From contig NZ_CP019434.1 in assembly GCF_001975725.1 (NCBI RefSeq), positions 1,017,041-1,081,040 on the forward strand: a stretch of DNA of 64,000 nucleotides, read 5' to 3'. The position numbers and the translations under genes are program-made. The stretch comes from Acidihalobacter ferrooxydans. GTDB taxonomy: Bacteria > Pseudomonadota > Gammaproteobacteria > DSM-5130 > Acidihalobacteraceae. Below the pieces are notes generated by a model. It worked only from the letters and a program-made list of their open reading frames with translations. It was not told the origin of the DNA and did no database searches. Position 1 is the stretch's first letter; every line of letters begins with the position of its first letter. This document shows positions 45,648-54,784 of the stretch, piece after piece.

Positions 45648-45878
45648 ATGAGCATCATCACAGACATCGCGGAGGCTTTGGGTTCCGCGAAAATCACGGG
45701 CAGTAAAACCCGAAAGACATCCGAACGCGTCGAGCACTTCTGGTCCATTCAAGGCGGACGAACCGCCTACCTGGTTGAAGTACGCAAGCGGTTTGTTTCA
45801 TGGCAGTTGATAGACAAACCACTCGGTGTTGTGTGGACACAATCCAGACAGGACGAAGCGGAGCAAAAAACAGACTAA
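45648..45878 (+). CDS. Small protein of unknown function
   Basis: A 76-residue protein (MSIITDIAEALG...) with a well-placed AGGAG site 8 nt upstream. The mixed beta/alpha pattern with HFWSIQGGRTAYLVEV suggests a compact fold. No family recognised. Upstream, TTGAATTCA and TGAATTCAA (45554-45601) form an inverted pair. Confidence 0.65.
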   Translation: MSIITDIAEALGSAKITGSKTRKTSERVEHFWSIQGGRTAYLVEVRKRFVSWQLIDKPLGVVWTQSRQDEAEQKTD

Positions 45879-45947
45879 GACTTCAAACCGACTCAGTCCG
45901 GTATAAGGCTGAAAACCCTTTCCAGCGGGACGCCGTTGGAATAACGC

Positions 45948-45963
45948 TTACCTCCGGAGGTAA
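45948..45963 (+). promoter_or_regulatory. Perfect palindrome containing a Shine-Dalgarno sequence
   Basis: TTACCTCCGGAGGTAA is a 16-bp perfect palindrome whose GGAGG is the ribosome-binding site of the gene starting at 45968. It could sequester the site by intermolecular pairing or form a protein-binding site. Confidence 0.7.
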
Positions 45964-45967
45964 AAAA

Positions 45968-46648
45968 ATGGCTGAAGTAGTGGTCCTTTCAATCATGCTT
46001 GGCATGACTTTGTTGGCCGTCGTAAAGGCGGTCTTTTCTCAACACAAGACATGGATTGATCATATCTTGTGGATTATGGCGGGGATGGTGTTCCCGCCGG
46101 CCATGTTGTACTACGTGATTGTACACATGAGAAAAAAACGTTCGGCAAAGGATGATTTGAGCACCGACCAGGTCGAGCAATGGGAAGCCGAGTCAGATCC
46201 GGTCGATGCATCGGAGAAAAAAACCTCCGAATCCAATCCGCAACCAACGATAACCGCGGAGAAACCAAAACCGCGCATCTTCAACACGAAGACGGGCCTC
46301 AAAAATCCTTTTTCCCCAGAAAAAGGATTCAGTGGCGACTACCTCGCGCTCATGCGCGAGCGGTACAAGACCTCTCACAGAGAGGCCTTGCACGGTCTTG
46401 TTGGAAAAGTGGCCGCTGGGCAACCAGTCCGCTTCGTCGGACCTTGGGCCGAAGAGGCCGCGCATGTTCTGCGTGGGCTGACGAAAATCCCGGTACCCAA
46501 AAATAACGTGGTGCCGTTCAACTTAGGGAGAGATGAGACGCCAAAATCTCATGCTCCCGAAAACATCGCCGATGAAGGCGAAAAAAGCTGGTTGAATCCA
46601 GAGCCCCCGGAAGGGGTCGATGAGTATTTCAACCAGAACCAACAATAA
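45968..46648 (+). CDS. Membrane-anchored protein of unknown function
   Basis: A 226-residue protein with two N-terminal membrane helices (about residues 5-24 and 32-53), then a long charged, Lys/Glu/Pro-rich cytoplasmic part and a C-terminal segment with WAEEAAHVLRGL. The start at 45968 has GGAGG embedded in a palindrome. Family not recognised. It is followed 6 nt later by terminator hairpins. Confidence 0.65.
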   Translation: MAEVVVLSIMLGMTLLAVVKAVFSQHKTWIDHILWIMAGMVFPPAMLYYVIVHMRKKRSAKDDLSTDQVEQWEAESDPVDASEKKTSESNPQPTITAEKPKPRIFNTKTGLKNPFSPEKGFSGDYLALMRERYKTSHREALHGLVGKVAAGQPVRFVGPWAEEAAHVLRGLTKIPVPKNNVVPFNLGRDETPKSHAPENIADEGEKSWLNPEPPEGVDEYFNQNQQ

Positions 46649-46654
46649 CTGACC

Positions 46655-46745
46655 GGGAGCGCTTTGGCGCTCCCCTTTCAAAGCCGCGGACGGCTTCGAA
46701 AGGTTTTTGCTGGGTCCGTTCACCTATCACTGAACGGAAAGGAGG
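46655..46745 (+). terminator. Double terminator followed by leader hairpin before the exonuclease
   Basis: First stem GGGAGCGC/GCGCTCCC (46655-46674). Second stem CTTTC-AGCCG/CGGCT-GAAAG (46675-46702) with T5 after it. Then a 7-bp stem CCGTTCA/TGAACGG (46716-46737) directly abuts the AAAGGAGG ribosome-binding site. The last hairpin belongs to the next gene's leader. Confidence 0.75.
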
Positions 46746-46753
46746 ACATCAAT

Positions 46754-47797
46754 GTGAAGATAGTCAATCTCGACCAGAAGTCAGATGCCTGGCTGAACTG
46801 GCGACAAAACGGAATCACGGCAACCGATAGCGTTGTCATCCAAAACAAAAGCCCTTACAAAACGCGATGGCGATTGTGGGCTGAAAAAACCGGGAAGGTT
46901 GCACCCGACGACTTGTCCAAAAACCCCAATGTCATACGGGGCGTCGAAAACGAAGACAAGGCCCGGCAACACTATGAGTCGCTGCATGACGACATGCTAT
47001 TGCCGGTCTGCGCCGAGTACGAGGCCAATCCCTTGTTCAAGGCATCCTTCGATGGAATTAGCAAGGATGGCTTTCCAGTTGAGCTGAAATGCCCGTCTTC
47101 ATCGGTCATCAGCGAGGTTCTTGAAAAAGGCGAAGCCTCAGAAGCCTACCAGTTATATTGGTGGCAGGTGCAGCACCAAATCATGGTAGCCGGTGCAGAC
47201 CATGGGAAGCTGTGCTTTTACCAGCTGCCCGATGGCGACGCGCCACCCCAGTGGGTCGAGTTCGACGTTCTTCGGGATGATCAGGCAATAGAGTCCATCC
47301 TGCAGGATGGACAGAATTTCTGGGCCATGATCGAGGCCAAAAAGCCCCCGCCGAAAGATCCCGAAAGAGATGAGTACGCGCCTGAAGATTTCACGGCCAT
47401 CACAGCCTGGAAAGAATCGGCCACCCAGTGGCTCGAACAGCATCGTCGGATGAAATATCTTGAAGACGAGATCAAGACGCTCAAACAAACCATGGGCAAA
47501 GAGCAAGAAGCGCTTATCAAGCTCATGGGCGAGTTCGTCCGGGCGAACGCATTTGGCGTGCAGCTGACTCGATTTCAAGTTCAGGGCGCCATCGACTGGA
47601 GCAGGGTTCGACAGGATTTGCTACCCAACGTCGCGGATGAGCAGCTTGACGCCTATCGAAAAAAACCGCGCCAGCAGGTGCGAATAACGCCCTCTTCGGA
47701 GCTTTCAGAAAAAGCGGCCAAGGCTGAGGTCAAGGCGGCCAAGGCTGAAGCCGAAAAAGCGGAACAATCAGAAGGCGAAGGAAAATTCGCCTGGTAA
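46754..47797 (+). CDS. YqaJ-type viral recombinase / exonuclease
   Basis: A 347-residue PD-(D/E)XK nuclease of the lambda-exonuclease/YqaJ group. Visible are the start KSDAWLNWRQNGITATD (about residue 8), GVENEDKAR, the catalytic FDGIS...VELKCPS (about residues 100-115) and QVQHQIMV (about 140). It degrades one DNA strand for single-strand annealing recombination. The probable start is a GTG at 46754 with AAAGGAGG 8 nt upstream. A coiled-coil segment lies near residue 235. The tail has a KAAKAE duplication and ends KFAW. No Bet/RecT partner is in view. Confidence 0.87.
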   Translation: MKIVNLDQKSDAWLNWRQNGITATDSVVIQNKSPYKTRWRLWAEKTGKVAPDDLSKNPNVIRGVENEDKARQHYESLHDDMLLPVCAEYEANPLFKASFDGISKDGFPVELKCPSSSVISEVLEKGEASEAYQLYWWQVQHQIMVAGADHGKLCFYQLPDGDAPPQWVEFDVLRDDQAIESILQDGQNFWAMIEAKKPPPKDPERDEYAPEDFTAITAWKESATQWLEQHRRMKYLEDEIKTLKQTMGKEQEALIKLMGEFVRANAFGVQLTRFQVQGAIDWSRVRQDLLPNVADEQLDAYRKKPRQQVRITPSSELSEKAAKAEVKAAKAEAEKAEQSEGEGKFAW

Positions 47798-47808
47798 AAC
47801 CCTCTTCC

Positions 47809-47954
47809 ATGCCGGCTCGTTTGAGTCGGCATGTTTTCTCACCAAGAATGGGTTGATCGAATAGCGCGATATCCCGGGCTATTCCATCAACGGAGCCGGT
47901 CCGTACAACCGGCCTTCCATTAACCCCCGTGGGGCTCATATCCCCACGCGGGGG
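47809..47954 (+). terminator. Terminator and two large leader hairpins before the CobS-like gene
   Basis: Terminator stem ATGCCGGCT/AGTCGGCAT with GTTTTC (47809-47837). Then GTTGATCGAATAG pairs with CTATTCCATCAAC (47852-47891), 12 of 13 matched, and CCCCCGTGGGG pairs with CCCCACGCGGGGG (47924-47954). AGGAGG and the ATG follow at 47969-47982. Confidence 0.7.
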
Positions 47955-47981
47955 TGTGCGCCTCCATTAGGAGGAAAACTC

Positions 47982-48941
47982 ATGAGTATCACTCTTTACG
48001 ACGCCTTCGTCGTCACTTCACCGGTGGCCGACACCAAAAAAATTCCGTTGGACAAGGTTTGCTCGCTGGGCAACTGCGAGCAGGTCGAACCTGACCCAAA
48101 CTACGTGTTTGAATACCGCACCGTCAAGCGTGTGCTGAAGAACATCGGTACTCGCAAGCCCATGTGGATACATGGCCCGTCCGGATGCGGCAAGACTGAA
48201 CTGATGGTTCAGGTCGGCGCGCGACTGAAGCGGCCCGTTCACGTCATCAGCATGGGCGAAGAAACCAGCCTCCGCGAGCTGCTTGGGACTTTCGAGCTGA
48301 AATCCGCTGAGAGCAAAAACGGTTTCGAGACAGCGTTCCAGTATGGCGCGCTGACTCAAGCCATGCAAAACCCCGGCGCCATTGTGGTGTTGGACGAATT
48401 CAATATGGCGCCGTCCACTGTGGCAGCGCAGTTTAACCGGCTGCTGGAAACCGGGGAAATTACCGTTCCTGAAACCGGTGAGACTGTAAAGGCGGCCGAC
48501 AACGTGACTTTCGTGGTCACCGCCAATACTAGCGGCGGAATCGACGAATCCGGTATTTACGCGGGGTCTCAGGCCCAGAACGGCGCGACGCGCTCACGGT
48601 TTTCCGGATTGCGGGTGAACTATCTGCCACGCGATTTGGAAGAGCAAATCATCGTTCGTTCATTCCCGCGCATCAACGCGGTGGTGCAATTGCCTGAGAC
48701 CAACAAGTCGTTGTCCGCCTTGATGGTTGAAACGGCCATCGCAATCAGATCGCTCGTCGCCGATCAAGAGGTTTCCCTGCCCTTCACGGTGCGTAACCTG
48801 AAAGAATGGGCCGGCTCTACGCTGGCTTTCCGGGACATCGGGGAGGCTTTTACCGACGCTTATTTCGATATGCTCGGTGAAACCGAGCGCACGGCCGTTG
48901 GAGAGGTGTTCCAACGGATGTTCGGCTGGAACCTGGAGTGA
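47982..48941 (+). CDS. CobS-like AAA+ ATPase (MoxR group)
   Basis: A 319-residue AAA+ ATPase with Walker A GPSGCGKTEL (about residue 65), Walker B IVVLDEFN (about 137) and a sensor segment TFVVTANTS (about 178). It resembles the CobS subunit of cobaltochelatase and MoxR-type ATPases, which work with VWA-domain partners. The VWA protein at 52434-54137 is the likely partner. On ICEs such CobS/CobT pairs sit in recombination segments and are not taken to make cobalamin. Five bases separate it from the WGR gene. Confidence 0.88.
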   Translation: MSITLYDAFVVTSPVADTKKIPLDKVCSLGNCEQVEPDPNYVFEYRTVKRVLKNIGTRKPMWIHGPSGCGKTELMVQVGARLKRPVHVISMGEETSLRELLGTFELKSAESKNGFETAFQYGALTQAMQNPGAIVVLDEFNMAPSTVAAQFNRLLETGEITVPETGETVKAADNVTFVVTANTSGGIDESGIYAGSQAQNGATRSRFSGLRVNYLPRDLEEQIIVRSFPRINAVVQLPETNKSLSALMVETAIAIRSLVADQEVSLPFTVRNLKEWAGSTLAFRDIGEAFTDAYFDMLGETERTAVGEVFQRMFGWNLE

Positions 48942-48945
48942 CGCT

Positions 48946-49353
48946 ATGAACGGCGTTCTCTTTTACAACAAAAACGGCTCAGACAAGTTCTGGGCCATTT
49001 CCGTCCGAGAAAGCATTTGTTACACCTTCTTCGGACGCCGAGGCAGAGACGGGCAAGTGAGAAGAAAGCATTTTGCTGGAAGTCGGGTTGCAAATGCCTA
49101 CTCCGAAAAAAGTTTGATGAAAAACTTAATAAGGGGTACGAACCAATGTCGCCTTCTGTGCATGGTTTTTCAGAAGAACGGTTCCTCAATGCTCTTTTCA
49201 GGGCGCATGGGATCGACGAGGACAACGATTCAAAACCAGAACAGAAGCCATCCCAGGATACCGGAATCACAACCATCATCACCTGGACGGCAAAAAAACG
49301 CGTTACGCTGGAAAACCTCAATGACGCGGTCACCCTGGTTAATACGGTGTTGA
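48946..49353 (+). CDS. WGR-domain protein, N-terminal part (apparent frameshift)
   Basis: The first 55 or so codons give a WGR-type DNA-binding fold: MNGVLFYNKNGSDKFW, then FGRRGRDGQ and RKHFAGS. After an A6 run at 49106-49111 this frame loses protein character, while the -1 frame continues the WGR pattern (FDEKLNKGYEP) and leads into the next ORF. A seventh A or a -1 ribosomal slip would join the two into one protein of about 288 residues. It lies 4 nt after the CobS-like gene. Confidence 0.65.
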   Translation: MNGVLFYNKNGSDKFWAISVRESICYTFFGRRGRDGQVRRKHFAGSRVANAYSEKSLMKNLIRGTNQCRLLCMVFQKNGSSMLFSGRMGSTRTTIQNQNRSHPRIPESQPSSPGRQKNALRWKTSMTRSPWLIRC

Positions 49354-49811
49354 ATACGGCCGGACTAGAGCCGCGCGTGTTCATCACCCCTGAAGGTCAG
49401 GTAACGTTTCCCGGTGTGGGCGATAAAGACCTGCACTTTGGCTATCCGCCAAAAGACTTCATAGACAGTCTGGCGCCTGTAGCGCAAAAGACGCTCGTGG
49501 AACGTAACGTGAGCCGCGATGGATGGCTTTCCGTCGAGGGAACTGGCAGCGGAGCACTTGAATACGGTGAATCCATGCATCAGTTCATCATGCCGTTATT
49601 TTTGGCGGTTCTTATTCGCAATGCGAAGAATTTCTCTGCCATCAATCACGACAACGAATCCCTGGGTGTCTGCCTTGATTGGGAGAACATGAAACTCCCG
49701 AAAGGCTATCCGGTAGAAAAACTGGTTAACGCCGTGCGCGAGCATTGGTTTACAACGGACTCCAGAGCCCGCATCGCAGAGGATGCAGATTCAGGGTACG
49801 TTTACTGGTAA
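49146..49811 (+). CDS. Unknown protein continuing the WGR gene in the -1 frame
   Basis: A 221-residue frame from ATG 49146, with AAGGGG 9 nt upstream so independent initiation is possible. No known domain is recognised. Segments such as GITTIITWTAKKRVTLENL and PRVFITPEGQVTFPGVG look like a compact alpha/beta fold. The same frame upstream of the ATG encodes the end of the WGR domain, so the true product is more likely a WGR fusion. It ends YVYW and is followed by a terminator. Confidence 0.7.
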   Translation: MSPSVHGFSEERFLNALFRAHGIDEDNDSKPEQKPSQDTGITTIITWTAKKRVTLENLNDAVTLVNTVLNTAGLEPRVFITPEGQVTFPGVGDKDLHFGYPPKDFIDSLAPVAQKTLVERNVSRDGWLSVEGTGSGALEYGESMHQFIMPLFLAVLIRNAKNFSAINHDNESLGVCLDWENMKLPKGYPVEKLVNAVREHWFTTDSRARIAEDADSGYVYW

Positions 49812-49817
49812 TCCTAT

Positions 49818-49845
49818 CGCCCCCATCCATTGGGGGCGCATTTTT
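49818..49845 (+). terminator. Rho-independent terminator after the WGR gene
   Basis: CGCCCCC/GGGGGCG stem with a 7-nt loop, followed by CA and T5. Confidence 0.88.
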
Positions 49846-49912
49846 CGCTCTTATCGCAAAGCCTGTCTGGCTTCGCCGTAACAGCTATTCCAGCAGCCTT
49901 AAGCTGGAAAAT
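49846..49912 (+). ncRNA. 67-nt structured leader motif, copy 1
   Basis: This element shares most of its length with 50454-50520. It contains two hairpins: GCAAAGCC/GGCTTCGC and TTCCAGC/GCTGGAA. Downstream, 49913-50033 holds further short GC hairpins and a 16-codon ORF (49982-50032), with no recognised gene. Confidence 0.55.
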
Positions 49913-50070
49913 CGGTCCCTGCGCGGGGAGGCCATCTCCCTGCGGGAGCCCTTCATTCGCCTCATGCAGGATAAGACTTACATGCAGAAGAAATGGGGTG
50001 TTTTTATGATTAAGGTATTAGACGTTGTGTGAGGTGGCATATTCAAACCATGGCAACGCTCATGCCACAT

Positions 50071-50364
50071 CTAGTAATCAATGCCAAGCACATCAAGAAT
50101 GCTTTCCCCGCCGCTGGCGCGCGCCGTGCGGGCGGACTCGACGAGCGAAGGCGTATGACGCTTCGAATCGAGATCCTTGAAGTAGGCCGCTTCCAAATCC
50201 TTCAATCCAGGGTCGTCAAGCGACTCGAAAAAATAGCGGCCTACGGCGTACTGAATAATCCATTCACGATTTTGACCGGTTAGTTGCTGAAGATCATGTA
50301 AAAAATCCTCGACAGAGGGTATCTGTGTTTTGGGTGTATCGATGGGTTGAGAGTTCTTTCCCAT
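50071..50364 (-). CDS. Protein of unknown function on the minus strand
   Basis: A 97-residue acidic protein, with CGAGGAAA 8 nt upstream of the ATG at 50364. Segments SVEDFLHDLQQLTGQNREW and YAVGRYFFESLDDPGL look like a helical fold. It is opposite to its neighbours and sits between the two copies of the 67-nt motif, so it may have been inserted there. Family not recognised. Confidence 0.6.
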   Translation of the reverse strand: MGKNSQPIDTPKTQIPSVEDFLHDLQQLTGQNREWIIQYAVGRYFFESLDDPGLKDLEAAYFKDLDSKRHTPSLVESARTARASGGESILDVLGIDY

Positions 50365-50453
50365 GCCTGTTTCCTCGTTTGTCAGCGTGCTTTAGCTAAA
50401 GCATACCAAAAGACAACGGAATGCAACTCCACGCAATCACCGCGACATTTGAC

Positions 50454-50520
50454 CGCTCTTACCGCAAAGCTAACTTGGCTTTGCCGTAACAGCCTCTCCG
50501 GCGGCTTTGAGCTGGAGCAT
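50454..50520 (+). ncRNA. 67-nt structured leader motif, copy 2
   Basis: This copy lies in the leader of the dNMP kinase-like gene. Hairpins GCAAAGC/GCTTTGC and CTCCGGC/GCTGGAG correspond to those of copy 1. One stem pair changes from T-A to C-G between copies, a compensatory change. A short CAGCC/GGCTG hairpin follows before the ribosome-binding site. Confidence 0.55.
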
Positions 50521-50566
50521 GATTCACCATCAGCCTGTTGGCTGGATACCACCTATGGAGATCAAC

Positions 50567-51160
50567 ATGGTCATAGGACTTATGGGCGCGGCCGGTTCTG
50601 GCAAAGACACCGTCGCCGATTATCTGGTCAGCACATATGGTTTCAAACGCCATGCGTTTGCTGACCTTCTATACGAAGAAGTGTCTGCGGCATTCGACGT
50701 GCCGGTAAAGCGGCTGATGCAGCGAGACACGAAGGAGCAGCCCATGCGCGCGTTGCGACTCAGTCGATGCCATGAGGCCGGTTTTACAGCGTTCCTTATG
50801 GTCAATGAGGCGCCAATGCTCAACGAAACGTTCTCACCCCGGCACATCCTGCAACAATGGGGCGATTACCGCCGGACCAAAAAGCCGAATTATTTCATTG
50901 AGCCCGTGATAGATGCGCTGAGTGCCGAACCGGGGAAACACGTCGTATCCGACGTGCGATTTCCAAACGAGCGCGAAGCCCTCATAAAGCTGAATGCTTC
51001 GTTCTGGCGCATCGAGCGCCCTGGTATTGGATATGCATCAAAGCACGCCTCAGAAACTGCTCTAGCCAATGCGCACGTGGACAAAACCATCCCCAATCAT
51101 GGGTCGCTTCAAGAGCTACAGCGTGCCATTGACGGGAAGCTTTTCACAAAAGTCGCCTAA
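50567..51160 (+). CDS. Deoxynucleotide monophosphate kinase-like protein
   Basis: A 197-residue P-loop kinase with Walker A GLMGAAGSGKDT at the N-terminus and VVSDVRFPNE near residue 130, the pattern of phage-type deoxynucleoside monophosphate kinases and adenylate-kinase-like proteins. It would raise dNTP precursors for element replication. The start at 50567 (MVIGLMG) has GGAG 6 nt upstream. An in-frame ATG lies 12 nt earlier. Confidence 0.8.
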   Translation: MVIGLMGAAGSGKDTVADYLVSTYGFKRHAFADLLYEEVSAAFDVPVKRLMQRDTKEQPMRALRLSRCHEAGFTAFLMVNEAPMLNETFSPRHILQQWGDYRRTKKPNYFIEPVIDALSAEPGKHVVSDVRFPNEREALIKLNASFWRIERPGIGYASKHASETALANAHVDKTIPNHGSLQELQRAIDGKLFTKVA

Positions 51161-51274
51161 GCGCTGCAAATTGATCCACCGGGCCGAAAGTCCCTTTTCT
51201 TTCCCAAATACATCCGAATCCGAAACCACGGCTTCGGTGCCTAAACAAGGCCCACAGGGGCACAAGGAGGACGC
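51161..51274. other. Leader with hairpins before the DUF3150-like gene
   Basis: CCGAA/TTCGG (51220-51237) and GTGCC/GGCAC (51237-51263) lie directly before the AAGGAGG site at 51264-51270. The last stem ends at the Shine-Dalgarno, as at other genes of the region. Confidence 0.5.
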
Positions 51275-52294
51275 ATGAAAGTCCATGTATTCAATGTCGC
51301 CATTTCTCTGGTCTCGCCATCGCGCCTGGCCGGGGAGAAAGACATCAAGCGCATCCTGGGGATTGACCATATCCCGCAGGCCATGAAACCGCTGCTGCGT
51401 CAGTCTGTGCTGCCGCAGGAAGCCATTAACCCTCTGGCGAAACAACGCGGCCGCGCACGAGCGCTGCTCATGCAGCATGCGACCCGTTCGGAGTTTTTCG
51501 GCTGGGTCATCAATCCAGGCATGCAGAGCGAATTGCTTCGTGAGCTTGAGGCCATCAAATCAGCGTTCTACACCGAGAAACAGCATCTGCTGGACAACTA
51601 CGAGCACATTTGCGAGCAGCATTTGGCCGCCCTACGCGAATCGTGTGACGAAGAGCACTTTAGCCACACGGATGCCTTTATCCAGGTGGTGAGCGCCGCG
51701 CAGCCGTCCAAGGAGTATCTCGACGAGCAGTTGACGTTCGAGTACTTGAATCCCAAGACTATCGAGCTGGTGCCTTCCGAAGAGGGCATTGTGCGCGAAG
51801 GTGTTCTGGGCAGCGTGCTGCATGAAGTCGCACAGCGCGCAGCTCAGGGTGACCAGGCCGAAACACCGAAGGCCAAGCTTTCCGCGCTGAATGAGATTTC
51901 GCGGAAGGTGAAAGGCCTTGCCTATATCGCTCCACAGCTACATCAAGTCTCGAATGAGATCGAGACCTTGCTACTGGCGATTCCTCGCGGGATCAAAAAC
52001 AAGGAATACAGCCCCATCCATGCGCTCGCACTGACCCAGGCGCTGCAGGTTCTCTCTGACGAAGCCAGATTTCAAAAGGCCGTCAAGAACAATGAGGGTC
52101 TTTTCGGCGACGTGTTTTTGCCAAAATCAGGCGATTTGCTGGATGGTGGCGACAACACCGACGATACCGAAAGCATCACCGATAAGGCTGAGGCCGAGCC
52201 GGAAATTGAGGTTGAAGTTGAAGCCGAGCCGGAAGACGAAGCCGAAGACGAAGTTGAGGCCGAATCCGAGCCGGAAGCAGAGCTTTTCTGGTAA
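51275..52294 (+). CDS. DUF3150-like protein with acidic tail
   Basis: A 339-residue protein. The body (about 1-285) is helical and resembles proteins annotated DUF3150 that lie between CobS- and CobT-like genes on ICEs. That assignment rests partly on position. The last 50 residues are almost entirely Glu, Asp, Ala, Val and Pro and end ELFW. It sits between the kinase and the CobT-like gene, with AAGGAGG 4 nt upstream. Probably a partner of the CobS/CobT-like pair. Confidence 0.65.
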   Translation: MKVHVFNVAISLVSPSRLAGEKDIKRILGIDHIPQAMKPLLRQSVLPQEAINPLAKQRGRARALLMQHATRSEFFGWVINPGMQSELLRELEAIKSAFYTEKQHLLDNYEHICEQHLAALRESCDEEHFSHTDAFIQVVSAAQPSKEYLDEQLTFEYLNPKTIELVPSEEGIVREGVLGSVLHEVAQRAAQGDQAETPKAKLSALNEISRKVKGLAYIAPQLHQVSNEIETLLLAIPRGIKNKEYSPIHALALTQALQVLSDEARFQKAVKNNEGLFGDVFLPKSGDLLDGGDNTDDTESITDKAEAEPEIEVEVEAEPEDEAEDEVEAESEPEAELFW

Positions 52295-52301
52295 CCACTG
52301 A

Positions 52302-52411
52302 CAGCGCCCCTCACGGGGCGCTGCACTTTATCGATACGGTTCAATTTTTGGCTATCCCATTGAACAGCATAGCCAAAGATTTCAATCACGAGCACCGGCG
52401 TTATCCGGTGC
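52302..52411 (+). terminator. Terminator-like hairpin, middle hairpin and leader hairpin
   Basis: CAGCGCCCC/GGGGCGCTG (52302-52323), TTTGGCTAT/ATAGCCAAA (52347-52377) and GCACCGG/CCGGTGC (52392-52411), all perfect. AAAGGAGG follows the third stem by 8 nt. Confidence 0.7.
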
Positions 52412-52433
52412 ACAAACCAAAGGAGGCTCGCCT

Positions 52434-54137
<1,704 letters not shown>

Positions 54138-54149
54138 CTTCTTTTTTAA

Positions 54150-54227
54150 CCCCGGCTTCGGCCGGGGACTTTTCCAAGCGGGTCTCCACTTAGAAAAGGT
54201 TTCATGCCGCCCCGGCCGGTTGCCGGG
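54150..54227 (+). terminator. Terminator and leader hairpins
   Basis: CCCCGGC/GCCGGGG with a TTCG loop and CTTTT after it (54150-54173), CTTTTC/GAAAAG (54169-54198) and CCCGGC/GCCGGG (54211-54227). The CAGGAGA ribosome-binding site lies 22 nt after the last stem. Confidence 0.75.
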
Positions 54228-54262
54228 TTAATTTCTCCCTCTATGGGATACAGGAGACAAAC

Positions 54263-54784
54263 ATGCGCGAAATCGCAACAGAGGCGTTAATCCGCCAAAA
54301 TTTCGAATCTGAGCTGATTGAAAAAGCACTCGAGATTCTGAACATGGTTCCCGAGGTAAACTCGGACAAGCTGCCATTCGAGCAGTTCGTCAACGCGATC
54401 CTTGCCTTCAACAAGGCCTCGTTGATGGCCGCATTGAATACCGGCGTTCCGGTTCAATGTGAAGTCGAATATGCCGGCAGTGGCGATTCCGGTGGCGTGG
54501 AAGATGTGTCCATTCCGGATCACCTGAAGGATGTTTCGGTCACATTTTTGAACTTCCACTCGCCTTGGATAAGAGACGGGAGGGATATCACAGTCTATGT
54601 GAATGCTCTCCCAATCAAAGATTTCCTTTGGTATTTATTCGACCATTACGACTACGAAAACAACGAAGGTGGGCAGGGGACGGTCACATTCACCTCCCCC
54701 AACAAAGAACATCCACAAGGCGTCATTGTCCTTGAGCATAGCGATAACGTCATTGAGACGGTCGACTATGAACATGCGTTTTAA
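54263..54784 (+). CDS. Protein of unknown function (DUF6878-like pattern)
   Basis: A 173-residue acidic protein. The segment VEYAGSGDSGGVEDV (about residue 68) and the final YENNEGGQGTVTF resemble small proteins annotated DUF6878 on plasmids and ICEs. The assignment is tentative. AGGAGA lies 6 nt upstream. Its end overlaps the start of the next gene by 17 nt, so the two are coupled. Confidence 0.65.
   Translation: MREIATEALIRQNFESELIEKALEILNMVPEVNSDKLPFEQFVNAILAFNKASLMAALNTGVPVQCEVEYAGSGDSGGVEDVSIPDHLKDVSVTFLNFHSPWIRDGRDITVYVNALPIKDFLWYLFDHYDYENNEGGQGTVTFTSPNKEHPQGVIVLEHSDNVIETVDYEHAF

Noticed and set aside
45800-45967. Upstream extension of the membrane-protein gene at 45968
   Set aside because: The extra 56 codons overlap the preceding gene in another frame. 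The start at 45968 has a strong ribosome-binding site and begins the membrane helix.
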